A program made the position numbers and the translations under genes. The notes below the pieces were generated by a model. It saw only the letters and a list, made by a program, of their open reading frames with translations, searched no databases and was not told the origin of the DNA. Positions 19,136 to 28,030 of a stretch of 64,000 bases of DNA are shown one piece after another; position 1 is the stretch's first letter; each line of letters starts with the position of its first letter. Location of the stretch: positions 62,001 to 126,000 of the forward strand of contig NZ_JACGUT010000077.1 of the NCBI RefSeq assembly GCF_014076845.1, in the 5' to 3' direction. Origin of the DNA: Colwellia sp. MB3u-41. Its GTDB lineage: Bacteria > Pseudomonadota > Gammaproteobacteria > Enterobacterales > Alteromonadaceae.

Positions 19136-19465
19136 ATGACTGAACAAACAAATTTTAAACATATGCAACTTGCCACTTTACACGAAAGTTTAAGTGAAAA
19201 AACACACGTTGTTGTCGATATTCGTGACGCTGCTTCTTTTCAAGCAAACCATATTCCTGGCGCCATTCATTTGAGTAATGAAAACTTTGCTGACTTCATT
19301 CGTGAAGCTGACTTAGATGCGCCCGTTGTTGTTTGTTGTTATCACGGTATTTCTAGCCAACAGGCTGCAGATTTTCTAATTAGCCAAGACTTTACTGAAG
19401 TGTATTCACTTGATGGTGGTTTTACTGATTGGCAGTTACGTTTTCCACAAGATGTAGAACACTAA
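19136..19465 (+). CDS. glpE: thiosulfate sulfurtransferase GlpE (single rhodanese domain)
   Basis: 109-residue rhodanese that moves sulfur from thiosulfate to cyanide or thiols in vitro; the physiological acceptor is not settled (thioredoxin has been proposed). The active-site loop is CYHGISS with catalytic Cys68, and the rhodanese N-terminal motif [19 protein letters not shown] is present. Size is equal to E. coli GlpE. AGGG is well placed before the ATG. The glpG rhomboid gene begins about 14 bp after the stop, as in the E. coli glpEG pair; no glpR follows here. Confidence 0.93.
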   Translation: MTEQTNFKHMQLATLHESLSEKTHVVVDIRDAASFQANHIPGAIHLSNENFADFIREADLDAPVVVCCYHGISSQQAADFLISQDFTEVYSLDGGFTDWQLRFPQDVEH

Positions 19466-19478
19466 ATGGTTGCGCATA

Positions 19479-20351
19479 ATGTCGGAATCTAATTCAACTG
19501 ATGATCTAAGCCCGTTAGTACAAGTTAAGCAGCATAATATTGCTTTGTTGTTTGCAAATTACTTAACCAGTTTAGATATTGACGCGAAAGTACAGAAGCA
19601 TGACAGTGATTTTGTTATTTACTGCGCAGCGACTAAGGTCAATCAAGCAAAAGAAATTTTTGCAGAATTTATTGACAATCCTTACCAAGAAAAATATCAG
19701 CAAGCCGCATGGCAAACAGGTGAACTCGCGCAAGTTCAGGATAATTCGCCGTCATTAATCACAAGTTTTAAGCAGCAATTTCTTGCTCATGCGGGCGGGG
19801 TAACCTTAACGGTCTTTGCAGTGTGTTGGTTAGTTTTTGTGATGAGTTTGTTGGGTTTTTCACAGCCTATCTTTCAGCGATTACATTTTTATCCTGAGTT
19901 AACGCTTGATGCCTTTTTCGACTCGCCATTACGGTTATTAGGCCCAGCACTGTTTCATTTCTCATGGTTGCATATTGTCTTTAATACCATGTGGTGGTGG
20001 CAATTAGGTGGCAGTGTAGAACGTGTCTTAGGTAAAGGAGCGCTCATTAATTTATTTTTGATCACCGCTCTTGTTTCTAACCTGGGTCAGTTTATGGTTT
20101 CAGGCCCTAATTTTGGTGGCCTGTCGGGCGTTGTTTATGGCTTAGTGGGTTATGTTTGGTGGTATGGCTGGCTTGCACCTGAAAAAGGCTTAATGATTTC
20201 TAAACCTATTATTGGTTTTTTACTTTTTTGGCTTTTACTGGGATACGCAGATCTTCTCCCGATTAATATGGCAAATACAGCGCATTTATTAGGTTTAGTT
20301 AGTGGGTGTTTACTCGCAGCAGTAAATATTTTATTGATGAAACGACGTTAA
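19479..20351 (+). CDS. glpG: rhomboid intramembrane serine protease GlpG
   Basis: Cleaves membrane proteins within the bilayer at the inner membrane. About 290 residues: an N-terminal cytoplasmic domain (~1-95), then six hydrophobic segments. The catalytic Ser lies in GLSGVVYGLVGY and the catalytic His in the last helix (NTAHLLGLVSG); HFSWLHIVFNTMWWWQLGG is the conserved L1/TM2 region. ATG at 19479 is chosen; an upstream in-frame TTG at 19470 is the alternative and neither has a strong ribosome site, which suggests coupling to glpE translation. An intrinsic terminator lies behind it. Confidence 0.93.
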   Translation: MSESNSTDDLSPLVQVKQHNIALLFANYLTSLDIDAKVQKHDSDFVIYCAATKVNQAKEIFAEFIDNPYQEKYQQAAWQTGELAQVQDNSPSLITSFKQQFLAHAGGVTLTVFAVCWLVFVMSLLGFSQPIFQRLHFYPELTLDAFFDSPLRLLGPALFHFSWLHIVFNTMWWWQLGGSVERVLGKGALINLFLITALVSNLGQFMVSGPNFGGLSGVVYGLVGYVWWYGWLAPEKGLMISKPIIGFLLFWLLLGYADLLPINMANTAHLLGLVSGCLLAAVNILLMKRR

Positions 20352-20365
20352 TTACGCAATGGAAA

Positions 20366-20400
20366 CCGTAGGTCAACTTTACAGATCTACGGCGTTTTTT
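20366..20400 (+). terminator. terminator after glpEG
   Basis: CCGTAG (20366-20371) pairs with CTACGG (20387-20392) across a 15-nt loop and is followed by GTTTTTT. It lies between glpG and the convergent FliL-like gene. Confidence 0.7.
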
Positions 20401-20403
20401 ATT

Positions 20404-20796
20404 TTAGTTGTCTAACCACTGAGTGAAAAGTAACTTTTTAATTAATGGCTTACCTGTTTCTATCGTTAAAAGGTTTTTCACTTTTTCTTCACATAAACGC
20501 TGAATTTCATGGCGACCATTAATCGATTTTACTTTCGCTTCAGGCTGTTGGCCAATAATAGTAATAATTGCATCGCGTAGTAAGGGAGCGTGATGCTCTA
20601 CCGTTTCATAGTTTGAAGAGTCTTCAATCATCAATTCAACAGTGAGACGAACGTATCCTAGCTTCTTTTTGACGGCTACATAGTTAGTGATAATAGCGGG
20701 TTCAAAGCCAAAATAAGCATAATCTGCTGCTTTAACTGAAGATAAAGGCAAAGAGAATGATAATAATGTCGCGAATATTAATAAGGTTTTTTTCAT
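20404..20796 (-). CDS. FliL-like exported protein
   Basis: 130 residues with an N-terminal signal sequence (KKTLLIFATLLSFSLPLSSVKA) and a FliL-type domain: FGFEPAIITNY, YVRLTVELMIED, LRDAIITIIG and a C-terminal helix ending LLFTQWLDN. Canonical FliL sits at the flagellar stator in flagellar operons; this copy is outside any flagellar cluster and seems to have a cleavable signal rather than a membrane anchor. It may act at the flagellar base or have another periplasmic role. It is divergent from ubiC. Confidence 0.75.
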   Translation of the reverse strand: MKKTLLIFATLLSFSLPLSSVKAADYAYFGFEPAIITNYVAVKKKLGYVRLTVELMIEDSSNYETVEHHAPLLRDAIITIIGQQPEAKVKSINGRHEIQRLCEEKVKNLLTIETGKPLIKKLLFTQWLDN

Positions 20797-21033
20797 TTTG
20801 CCGCTCTAATTAACTGGAGAATTGAAAATACTATCGACTATAATACAATGAATCTTTAGCTTTTATTAGCAAATTTATTCGCTTTATTTTTTTTAGTACT
20901 CAAAGTACTTATCAACCACCAATTAAAACTCACTTTATATGCTTCTAAATTACCTGCGGCATAAACAAAACAAAACAATACTGATATGATGTGCAGGTTA
21001 TTGTTTAATAAAAATAGTTATTAATTAGTTGTT

Positions 21034-21624
21034 ATGAGCCAATCGCATCCATTATTCCCCATTACGATCAATACTACATGGCAGTCTCCTTTAGGTGTTT
21101 CACTTAATGATACTTTATTAAGCTGGTTACTCGACCCAAGCTCGTTAACGGCTCGATTAAGTCAATGCTGCCAACAGTTTCGTGTTGAAGTTTTGGGACA
21201 AGAAATTCAATTATGCTCAGAAGATGAATCAACAGCTGATATTAGCGTTGGTGAGCAAGTATTAGTGCGTGAGGTTTTGTTATATTGCGATGACATGCCC
21301 CAAGTCTTTGCGCGTAGTTTATTACCCTTGAAAAGTTTAACCGGTGAAGAACAGCAATTAGCGCACTTGGGTAACCAGTCGTTAGGGCAAGTACTCTTTA
21401 GCAAACAAGATTTATATCGTAAATGTATTGAAATTTCAGCTTTTTCACCAGACAGTGCTGTGGCTAAACTCGCTCAACAACTTGGATTACCAACTCAAAG
21501 CCTGCTTTGGGGGCGTCGTTCAACGTTTATGCTACACCGTAAGCCTTTAATGGTTGCTGAAATATTTTTGCCAAATGCCTTTGCATACCAATCTAATAAA
21601 CCACAAGAAATAAAAGAATCATAG
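21034..21624 (+). CDS. ubiC: chorismate--pyruvate lyase
   Basis: Converts chorismate to 4-hydroxybenzoate plus pyruvate, the first committed step of ubiquinone synthesis. 196 residues. It matches the UbiC fold in the C-terminal motif [20 protein letters not shown], which carries the conserved Arg and Glu of the active site; the central [23 protein letters not shown] also fits. ubiA, which uses the product, lies directly downstream, separated by a segment in which the beginning of ubiA has been duplicated. Confidence 0.92.
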   Translation: MSQSHPLFPITINTTWQSPLGVSLNDTLLSWLLDPSSLTARLSQCCQQFRVEVLGQEIQLCSEDESTADISVGEQVLVREVLLYCDDMPQVFARSLLPLKSLTGEEQQLAHLGNQSLGQVLFSKQDLYRKCIEISAFSPDSAVAKLAQQLGLPTQSLLWGRRSTFMLHRKPLMVAEIFLPNAFAYQSNKPQEIKES

Positions 21625-21694
21625 GAAAAAACATGACTAGCTTGGTTGCAGACAAGTGGCAGGGTATTGTAAAAATAACTCGTGCTGATAAACC
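21617..21694 (+). repeat. direct repeat copy 1: duplicated start of ubiA
   Basis: 78 bp identical to 21766-21843, 149 bp apart. It holds a complete copy of the ubiA ribosome site, start codon and first ~20 codons, and overlaps the end of ubiC. After position 21694 the similarity breaks, although a further 10-mer (CACTTATTTA) recurs in both copies, suggesting that the duplication was originally longer and has since changed. Confidence 0.9.
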
Positions 21695-21743
21695 TTTTAG
21701 GGTCACTTATTTATTTTTGCTTAATCGCTTTTTGTGTCAATGA
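21633..21743 (+). pseudogene. truncated ubiA start (36 codons)
   Basis: The duplicated ubiA beginning reads 36 codons from ATG 21633 to a TGA at 21741-21743: about 21 residues are those of UbiA, the rest is unrelated. It has the same ribosome site as ubiA itself, so ribosomes leaving ubiC may translate it before ubiA. Most likely a by-product of the duplication; a leader-peptide effect is possible but unproven. Confidence 0.7.
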
Positions 21744-21765
21744 TATCGTTGTGCTCATTTACTTA

Positions 21766-21843
21766 AATCATAGGAAAAAACATGACTAGCTTGGTTGCAG
21801 ACAAGTGGCAGGGTATTGTAAAAATAACTCGTGCTGATAAACC
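21766..21843 (+). repeat. direct repeat copy 2: genuine start of ubiA
   Basis: The copy that leads into the full ubiA gene. Identical over 78 bp to 21617-21694, including the AGGA ribosome site and ATG. Confidence 0.9.
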
Positions 21844-22645
21844 CATCGGCACTTATTTACTGTTATGGCCAACTTATTGGGCATTATGGATTGCTGGCGA
21901 TGGTTTTCCAACATTACATTGGTTAGTTGTATTTACCTTGGGGGTTTTTGTAATGCGCAGTGCTGGCTGTGTTATTAATGACTGGGCTGATCGAAAAGTA
22001 GACGGACAAGTAAAGCGTACTCAGAATCGGCCGTTGGTTACAGGTTTGCTGACACCTAATGATGCGTTATCGATATTTGGTTTACTCATCGGTATTGCGC
22101 TTGGTTTAGTTTTAACACTAAGCTGGTACACCATTCAGCTTTCAGCTGTCGCGGTGCTACTCGCAGCAAGCTATCCTTTTATGAAGCGCTATACCCAATT
22201 ACCTCAGGTCGTACTCGGTGCTGCGTTCAGCTGGGGAATGATTATGGCGTTCGCTGAAGGTATGGGAGAAATACCCACCGTTGCTTGGCTACTTTTTAGT
22301 GCTAACGTATTATGGACGGTGGCTTACGATACTATGTATGCGATGGTAGACCGCGATGACGATTTAAAAATTGGTGTTAAATCCACCGCTATTTTATTTG
22401 GTCAGCACGACAAACGCATTATTTTATTTCTTCAGTTAGCCACATTGGCGTTGTTAATGAGTGTGGGTGAAATACTCGCCTTTGGTTGGCCCTTTCAAGT
22501 AAGCCTTATAGTCGCAGCAGGGTTTTTCTGTTACCAACAAATTTTAATTGTGAATAGAGAACGTGATAAATGCTTTCAAGCTTTTTTGAATAATCATTAC
22601 GTCGGATTAGTGGTTTTTATTGGTATATCAATAGAGTATTTGTAG
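21782..22645 (+). CDS. ubiA: 4-hydroxybenzoate polyprenyltransferase
   Basis: Inner-membrane enzyme that joins 4-hydroxybenzoate to the polyprenyl chain in ubiquinone synthesis. 287 residues with about eight or nine hydrophobic helices. Both Asp-rich motifs that bind Mg-diphosphate are present: NDWADRKVDGQVKRTQNRPL near residue 68 and DTMYAMVDRDDDLKIGVKS near 185. The start at 21782 follows AGGA. It follows ubiC in one direction, probably as an operon, with a 157-bp gap that is largely the duplicated start segment. A hairpin after the stop separates it from convergent plsB. Confidence 0.95.
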   Translation: MTSLVADKWQGIVKITRADKPIGTYLLLWPTYWALWIAGDGFPTLHWLVVFTLGVFVMRSAGCVINDWADRKVDGQVKRTQNRPLVTGLLTPNDALSIFGLLIGIALGLVLTLSWYTIQLSAVAVLLAASYPFMKRYTQLPQVVLGAAFSWGMIMAFAEGMGEIPTVAWLLFSANVLWTVAYDTMYAMVDRDDDLKIGVKSTAILFGQHDKRIILFLQLATLALLMSVGEILAFGWPFQVSLIVAAGFFCYQQILIVNRERDKCFQAFLNNHYVGLVVFIGISIEYL

Positions 22646-22679
22646 CAAGGGGGTAAGTGAATTACTCAGTTGTGTTGTG

Positions 22680-22718
22680 TATTGTGTCATCCTAATGTTT
22701 ATTAAAGATGACACAATA
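22680..22718. terminator. bidirectional hairpin between ubiA and plsB
   Basis: Perfect 12-bp inverted repeat TATTGTGTCATC (22680-22691) and GATGACACAATA (22707-22718). CTTTTT follows a few bases later on the plus side. It lies between convergent genes and may end transcription of both. Confidence 0.65.
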
Positions 22719-22739
22719 CCCGGCCTTTTTATACTCTTG

Positions 22740-25181
22740 TTAACGAATAATACTTTGTAATACTTCAATGTCTATTAACTGAGTTACCGACGTTTTTAGT
22801 AACCCTAATGTACTACTATCAATAAGTTTATCGTTTTCATCTTTATTAATATAGCCTTGTTCAATCATGGCTTTAATTAAAATCCCTTGTGCTTTTTTAT
22901 CAACAAATTCAGGAGCGTTAATATCATTTAATACCGATAATCGTTGAGCAATAGCAACAACTTTGTCTTCGAGATCATTTTTATTTATGGGTGACAATCG
23001 ACTGATCAATGAACAAATAATAGTAAATCGCTGGACAGTTTCGTTAATACACTCACCAATTAGTCGAATATTACGGTTAAGTTCAATATCGTGTACAACA
23101 CTATAAAACCCTGCTTTGCTTTGTGTAATAAGACCTTGGGCATATAAAAAATTTAATATTTGTTCTGTTTGTTGAACAACCTCGTCTTCGTCTTGCCATA
23201 AAAACAAATCTATTTTCACTAAGCTGATAATACGTTGAACTTGCATTAATAAAGTCTCTTTATTAATTTTACTGTGGCGCTCTAACAAACGACAAATAAG
23301 TGCAGGCAATATATAGCTATGTAAAATATTATTACGGTAGTAGCGCATTTCTAACGTTGCTGTTTCAGACAATGAAATAATGTCGCCGTAACTGTCTTGA
23401 TTAACGGTCACTTTATTAAGTGAGATAACTTCGTCAAGGAGTTGCTGGCCATTTTCGCTAGGGATAGTCAGTTGTTCGCTATAAGGAGCACTGCGCTGTA
23501 AGTTTAAAAATAGATCGAGCTGACTGATCAATTCTGTTTTAGCAAGCGCCTTATTTTTACAAGCATGCAAGATAAGAGCAACAAGGGCGGTTCCGTTAAT
23601 CGCAGCACTTTGATTAATATGCATCATCACTTGATCCGCTAGAATATTAACGCTGGGTGTTAACCAGGCTGGTTTTTGGGGATCGATAAGGTCAATGTCT
23701 TCTTTCCAGTTAGGTACCTGTTTATTTAAGAACTGGTTAATATTAATAGGTTCACCAAAATTTACAAACCCTTTACCGTAGTTTCGTAAGTTTTTAATGG
23801 CTTTAATAACCCCAAAGATAGACTCATTTTTTTTCTGGCTACCACTTAATTCTTTGTGGTATGTACCCACTTCCATAACATGTTCGTAACCTAAATAAAC
23901 TGGCACTAAAGTTAATGGGCGGTCAATGCCACGCAGTAAACTTTGTATGGTCATCGCGAGCATACCTGTTTTAGGTGTCAATAAACGGCCTGTTCTACTA
24001 CGTCCCCCTTCAGTATAGTATTTTACCGAATAGCCACGTTCAAATAATAAGCCTAAATATTCACGGAAAATCGTTGAATATAAGCGGTTACCTTTGAAGC
24101 TACGGCGAATGAAAAATGCGCCCGCTTTACGGAATATAGGGCCTGCGGGCCAAAAATTCAAATTAATACCCGCTGCAATTCTTGGCGTAACTAAACCTTC
24201 TTGAAAAATGACATAGGTGAGCAGTAAATAGTCCATATGACTACGGTGACAAGGTACATAAATAATTTCATGCCCTTCTTGAGCAAGATCTCTTAGCACT
24301 TTTGCATTATTGATGTTAATACCACTGTACAAGCGATTCCATAACCAATTTAAGATACGCGCACCTAGGCGGACCATGGAATCGCGGTAATCACCAGCAA
24401 TTTCATCCATAATGGCGAGAGCTTGTTTCTTTATTTCATCTTCACTTGTCGCTTTGCTTTTTGCTTCATCACGAATCAGACGTTTTATTGAAGGGTTAGC
24501 TAATAGTGTGGCAAACATTTGTTGGCGATGCATTAACCTTGGGCCTGTTGTTGCAATGGTTTGGCGGTAAAAATGAAACCGAGCAATACGCATTAACTTT
24601 TGTGCGCTCGCTTGAGTTGTTCCATGCTTGTCTGCCATTAAACGAAACGAAATAGCTTCACTAAAACGTACAATAGAATTACGGCCTAAGAATAAAACAA
24701 TGAAAAATTTACGTAACCAAGAAGGCGACTCTTGATCTGCTAACACTGTGCCAATATTGGCATTGTTATGTTCTTTGGTTGGAGTACGTCCCCAAATAAC
24801 ATGAGCGGGGATCAATTGGGCATCTAATGCTTCGTTTATGCTGTGTTGTTTTAATAATTCAAACCCTTGAGTTATGGCTTGGGTATGGCCGGCTTTTCGC
24901 CAACGAAATAGCGGCGTGGGCTTTTCTAAACACAATAAGCGTGAAAAATTTTGCTCGTTAATGGTTATCGGGCTGAGGGGATCAGGAAGCTTTAGGCTTT
25001 TACATGCTTTTCGTAATGCGAGAATATCACTGGCCGATTGATGACGAATAACATAAAACTGGGGTTGCTCAAGTTTTACTTCTTCTGACGCTAAATAGTT
25101 GTCAGGCATAATCTTGCTGCGTACGAGTAACTTTATAGGGAAACGTAATAAGAAATAGAATAGTAAACGTATGGCTGACAT
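22740..25181 (-). CDS. plsB: glycerol-3-phosphate acyltransferase
   Basis: Inner-membrane enzyme that acylates position 1 of glycerol 3-phosphate, the first step of phospholipid synthesis. 813 residues, like E. coli PlsB (807). All acyltransferase blocks are visible: VPCHRSHMDYLLL (HX4D catalytic pair), FFIRRSFKGN, YTEGGRSRTGR (glycerol-phosphate binding) and LVPVYLGYE. The start at 25181 gives MSAIRLLFYF, a typical amphipathic N-terminus. Monocistronic, convergent with ubiA; the NYN gene starts divergently about 125 bp away. Confidence 0.96.
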   Translation of the reverse strand: MSAIRLLFYFLLRFPIKLLVRSKIMPDNYLASEEVKLEQPQFYVIRHQSASDILALRKACKSLKLPDPLSPITINEQNFSRLLCLEKPTPLFRWRKAGHTQAITQGFELLKQHSINEALDAQLIPAHVIWGRTPTKEHNNANIGTVLADQESPSWLRKFFIVLFLGRNSIVRFSEAISFRLMADKHGTTQASAQKLMRIARFHFYRQTIATTGPRLMHRQQMFATLLANPSIKRLIRDEAKSKATSEDEIKKQALAIMDEIAGDYRDSMVRLGARILNWLWNRLYSGININNAKVLRDLAQEGHEIIYVPCHRSHMDYLLLTYVIFQEGLVTPRIAAGINLNFWPAGPIFRKAGAFFIRRSFKGNRLYSTIFREYLGLLFERGYSVKYYTEGGRSRTGRLLTPKTGMLAMTIQSLLRGIDRPLTLVPVYLGYEHVMEVGTYHKELSGSQKKNESIFGVIKAIKNLRNYGKGFVNFGEPININQFLNKQVPNWKEDIDLIDPQKPAWLTPSVNILADQVMMHINQSAAINGTALVALILHACKNKALAKTELISQLDLFLNLQRSAPYSEQLTIPSENGQQLLDEVISLNKVTVNQDSYGDIISLSETATLEMRYYRNNILHSYILPALICRLLERHSKINKETLLMQVQRIISLVKIDLFLWQDEDEVVQQTEQILNFLYAQGLITQSKAGFYSVVHDIELNRNIRLIGECINETVQRFTIICSLISRLSPINKNDLEDKVVAIAQRLSVLNDINAPEFVDKKAQGILIKAMIEQGYINKDENDKLIDSSTLGLLKTSVTQLIDIEVLQSIIR

Positions 25182-25305
25182 CGTATTTTTCTCTGGATTA
25201 TTATACTTTTAGGCGTGTTTTTAATGGTAAGTTTATTGTAGCATGTTGCATCTAGTTTGTCGTATTGACGGCTATAACTCATATATTTCATCATCGAGTA
25301 CTTAA

Positions 25306-25791
25306 ATGACCACAAAACTTAACAGAATAGCTATCTTTGTAGATGTACAAAATATTTATTATACCACCCGTGATAGTTTTCAAAGGCAGTTTAACTACCG
25401 TAAGTTTTGGCAACAAATTAGTGAACAAGGCGATATTGTTATTGCGAATGCTTATGCTATTCAACGCAGCGATGATGCTCAACATAAATTTCAAAAAGCG
25501 TTAAAACACATTGGCTTTGAAGTAAAGCTCAAGCCTTTTATTCAGCGCAGAGATGGCTCAGCAAAAGGTGACTGGGACGTCGGAATTACGATTGATGTTC
25601 TGGAACATGCAGATAATGTTGACACGGTTATTTTATTATCAGGAGATGGCGATTTTGATTTACTGCTTAAAAAAGTTAAAGAGCGTTATGGTGTTAACAC
25701 ACAGGTTTATGGAGTGTCTGCTTTGACGGCTAATTCATTAATTAATGCAGCCGATGATTTTTTTCCAATTGATGACTGGTTGTTATTGTAG
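25306..25791 (+). CDS. NYN domain (LabA/DUF88-like) putative nuclease
   Basis: 161 residues forming a single PIN-like NYN domain. Acidic residues that would bind metal are in place: FVDVQNIYY near the start, KGDWDVGITID in the middle and LSGDGDFDLLL near residue 117. Proteins of this group are predicted RNases; the substrate is unknown. No extra domain is fused. Divergent from plsB, monocistronic. Confidence 0.88.
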   Translation: MTTKLNRIAIFVDVQNIYYTTRDSFQRQFNYRKFWQQISEQGDIVIANAYAIQRSDDAQHKFQKALKHIGFEVKLKPFIQRRDGSAKGDWDVGITIDVLEHADNVDTVILLSGDGDFDLLLKKVKERYGVNTQVYGVSALTANSLINAADDFFPIDDWLLL

Positions 25792-25941
25792 AAACGGTTA
25801 TAAATACAATCAAAGTATAGTGGTCAGCAATAATAACCACTGGGAATCATCAGAGGAATACGACCAAGTATCAGCCTTATATGTAGTAAGTGTGTTAAGT
25901 AAGCAGGTAGACAATAGAACGTTTAGGTCGTGTTCTGTTGA

Positions 25942-26469
25942 TTAACAACCATCATCAATCACATCGTATTTTGGACCTACTGTTTTATATTGTCTTTGGG
26001 TACATCTAAAGTTACCGTTGTCGTCACTGACTTGATTGTTACTATTGGCATCATAACCAATATAGACAAAGTTTACGTCTTGTTCTTCAAAGACCTTGCT
26101 ACCAGAGAGTTTAAATAGATCTGAAACATTAACTTGTTTGTAGAGTTTATGATTATCAATGTAAGAGTGTAATAACCTTAAACCTGCAGTCGTGAGGTCA
26201 ATCACGCCATTGCCATCTATGCCGATTAAATTAGCTTGGCCTGTCATAGGGAATGTGACATTGCTTGGCATTTTTGACTTTAAAAAGATCAAGCGATTTA
26301 CGACCTTTGCACTCTCACTAAATTGGGTCAGTACCGCTATTTTTGCATCTTTTGATAAGTTGATAAATTTGGATAATGTCGCCGCAGACAGTATGCCTAA
26401 TATTACGATGACTACGACTAATTCAATTAAAGTGAAACTTTTACTTCTCTTTATTGACTGGATACGAAT
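25942..26469 (-). pseudogene. type IV prepilin-like gene without a normal start codon
   Basis: An open frame on the minus strand encodes a classic prepilin N-terminus: a basic leader (IKRSKS), then FTLIELVVVIVILGILSAA with Phe at +1 and Glu at +5, then a pilin-like domain ending in a Cys pair (FRC..DDGC) typical of MSHA-type pilins. The frame is open from a TAA at 26475-26473 to the stop at 25942, but there is no ATG, GTG or TTG before the leader. The likely start position is an ATT at 26469, giving 175 residues. Either the gene starts at a rare ATT, or a start-codon mutation has silenced it. No other pilus genes are nearby. An ATG further in (26292) would miss the membrane helix. Confidence 0.7.
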
Positions 26470-26581
26470 GACTTACATATTGTCTTTTAACGATACTTGC
26501 TTAAGCGTTAAGTGATATGAGAAGTCGTAAACTTTAGCGGTATTAGGACAAATAATGAACTATTTTAGCGGTTGCCTTACA

Positions 26582-28030
26582 TTAGTGGTTTGCACTTCTT
26601 GATAAAAATGATTTCTTAGGGACTTTAAAAAAATGTACATCTCCAGCACTTTTATGATGAACACCTAGAGAACCCTCGTATTCATTGATGATTTTTTGAC
26701 AAAGTAATTGATTTAAAGATTCTGTTTGAAGTAAATTTTCAGGGAAGCCTTCTATGGTAAAAGGCGTAGTGGTTTTTTCTGAATTTGAAGAGGAAAGTGA
26801 CGTATGTTCAACTTCAAAAACAATATCATCATTTTGTGAATAAAGCCTTATGTTAAGTTCTCCTCCGTTATGAGAGCGCAATACGGCATCATGGGTTAAT
26901 TGGTTTATAACTTGACCAATTTGCTCAGGAACGGATAAATCTTTGATATCCTCATCAAGCGATTTATTCACTATAATGTTATGCAGTTTATCTCTGCTTG
27001 ATTCTAGATATAGTTGTGTTGATATCATCGATTGTAATGAGTATGACTTTAATACGGATTTTTGCATGTAGCTTGAAACAGCAAAGTAACTTAATAAACT
27101 ATCAAAGGTATTACTTAACTTCTCTTTGCATATCAGGCTGATTTCTTTAAAGGTATTGTATTGTTCTTTACTGACTTTTTTTTCTAATAAACAATCATTA
27201 ACCGTTGTTAAAACGTAGATAGGATCAGATATTTCCTTAGAAAGGTTATTAACAATTTTTTTATAGTCACTTAAGGTGTGTTTGTCTTTATTTATTTTGT
27301 GGACATTAAAAATCAGTTTTCTAAGGGTTAAAGTAAAGAGTTCATTATCAAAAGGCTTAATAAAGACATCATCAGCACCATTAGTTAGGAATTTTATAGC
27401 ACCATTTCTACTTCCGGTTAGGCCAATAAAAATAAATGGTCGGTTTAAAAACGTCTCTTTGATTTCCTGCATCAATTGGCAACCATCTTTACATGGCATT
27501 TCATAATCAAGTATCAGCATATTTACAGAAGGTGTTAACGTTAAACGCTCGATGACTTTTTCGCTGTTAAGCTCAATATCGTTGCGAATAAACTCGCTGC
27601 TTAATAAGTTGGCAACAATGCGACTATCGACTCTGGAGTCATCGACGACTAACGCATGCTGAAAGCGATAAATATCATGTTGCCGGATAAAACCATAAAT
27701 AAGAGCCGTTAGCTCGCTATTATTTTCGCTAACAACCATATCAATATAATGCGCTTTGGCTGTTCTTTCCATTTCAAAATTTAAATTATGGGTGATCAAT
27801 AACGTTGGTACATTTTGCTTTAAGTCAAGCAGAGTCATACTGTCTTCATCTATTTTTTCAATATAAAAGATGAGGTAATCAGTATTTTTAATAGGGGGAT
27901 CTAGCGGTTGGGTAATATTATCAGTAGTGAATAATTGGATGTTTCCTAAAGATTCAGCCTCCAATACTGGCAGCAAACTTTTATTGACATGCTCTGGTAA
28001 GTTTACTAAAAATATATTTGAATTCATCAT
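26582..28030 (-). CDS. response-regulator protein with degenerate histidine-kinase tail
   Basis: About 482 residues from ATG 28030, which has AGGGA six bases upstream (an upstream in-frame ATG at 28075 is less likely). Residues ~1-115 look like a receiver fold without the phospho-Asp. Then a true receiver domain: ALVVDDSRVD (acidic pair), MLILDYEMPCKDG (phospho-Asp), GLTGS (Thr/Ser) and FIKPF (Lys). The C-terminal ~220 residues follow a histidine-kinase plan, but the H-box reads LSKEISDP (Lys where His is expected) and the N-box QLTHDAVLRS lacks its Asn, so kinase activity seems lost. It may work as a phosphorylation-controlled partner-binding protein. No cognate kinase is next to it. Confidence 0.8.
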   Translation of the reverse strand: MMNSNIFLVNLPEHVNKSLLPVLEAESLGNIQLFTTDNITQPLDPPIKNTDYLIFYIEKIDEDSMTLLDLKQNVPTLLITHNLNFEMERTAKAHYIDMVVSENNSELTALIYGFIRQHDIYRFQHALVVDDSRVDSRIVANLLSSEFIRNDIELNSEKVIERLTLTPSVNMLILDYEMPCKDGCQLMQEIKETFLNRPFIFIGLTGSRNGAIKFLTNGADDVFIKPFDNELFTLTLRKLIFNVHKINKDKHTLSDYKKIVNNLSKEISDPIYVLTTVNDCLLEKKVSKEQYNTFKEISLICKEKLSNTFDSLLSYFAVSSYMQKSVLKSYSLQSMISTQLYLESSRDKLHNIIVNKSLDEDIKDLSVPEQIGQVINQLTHDAVLRSHNGGELNIRLYSQNDDIVFEVEHTSLSSSNSEKTTTPFTIEGFPENLLQTESLNQLLCQKIINEYEGSLGVHHKSAGDVHFFKVPKKSFLSRSANH

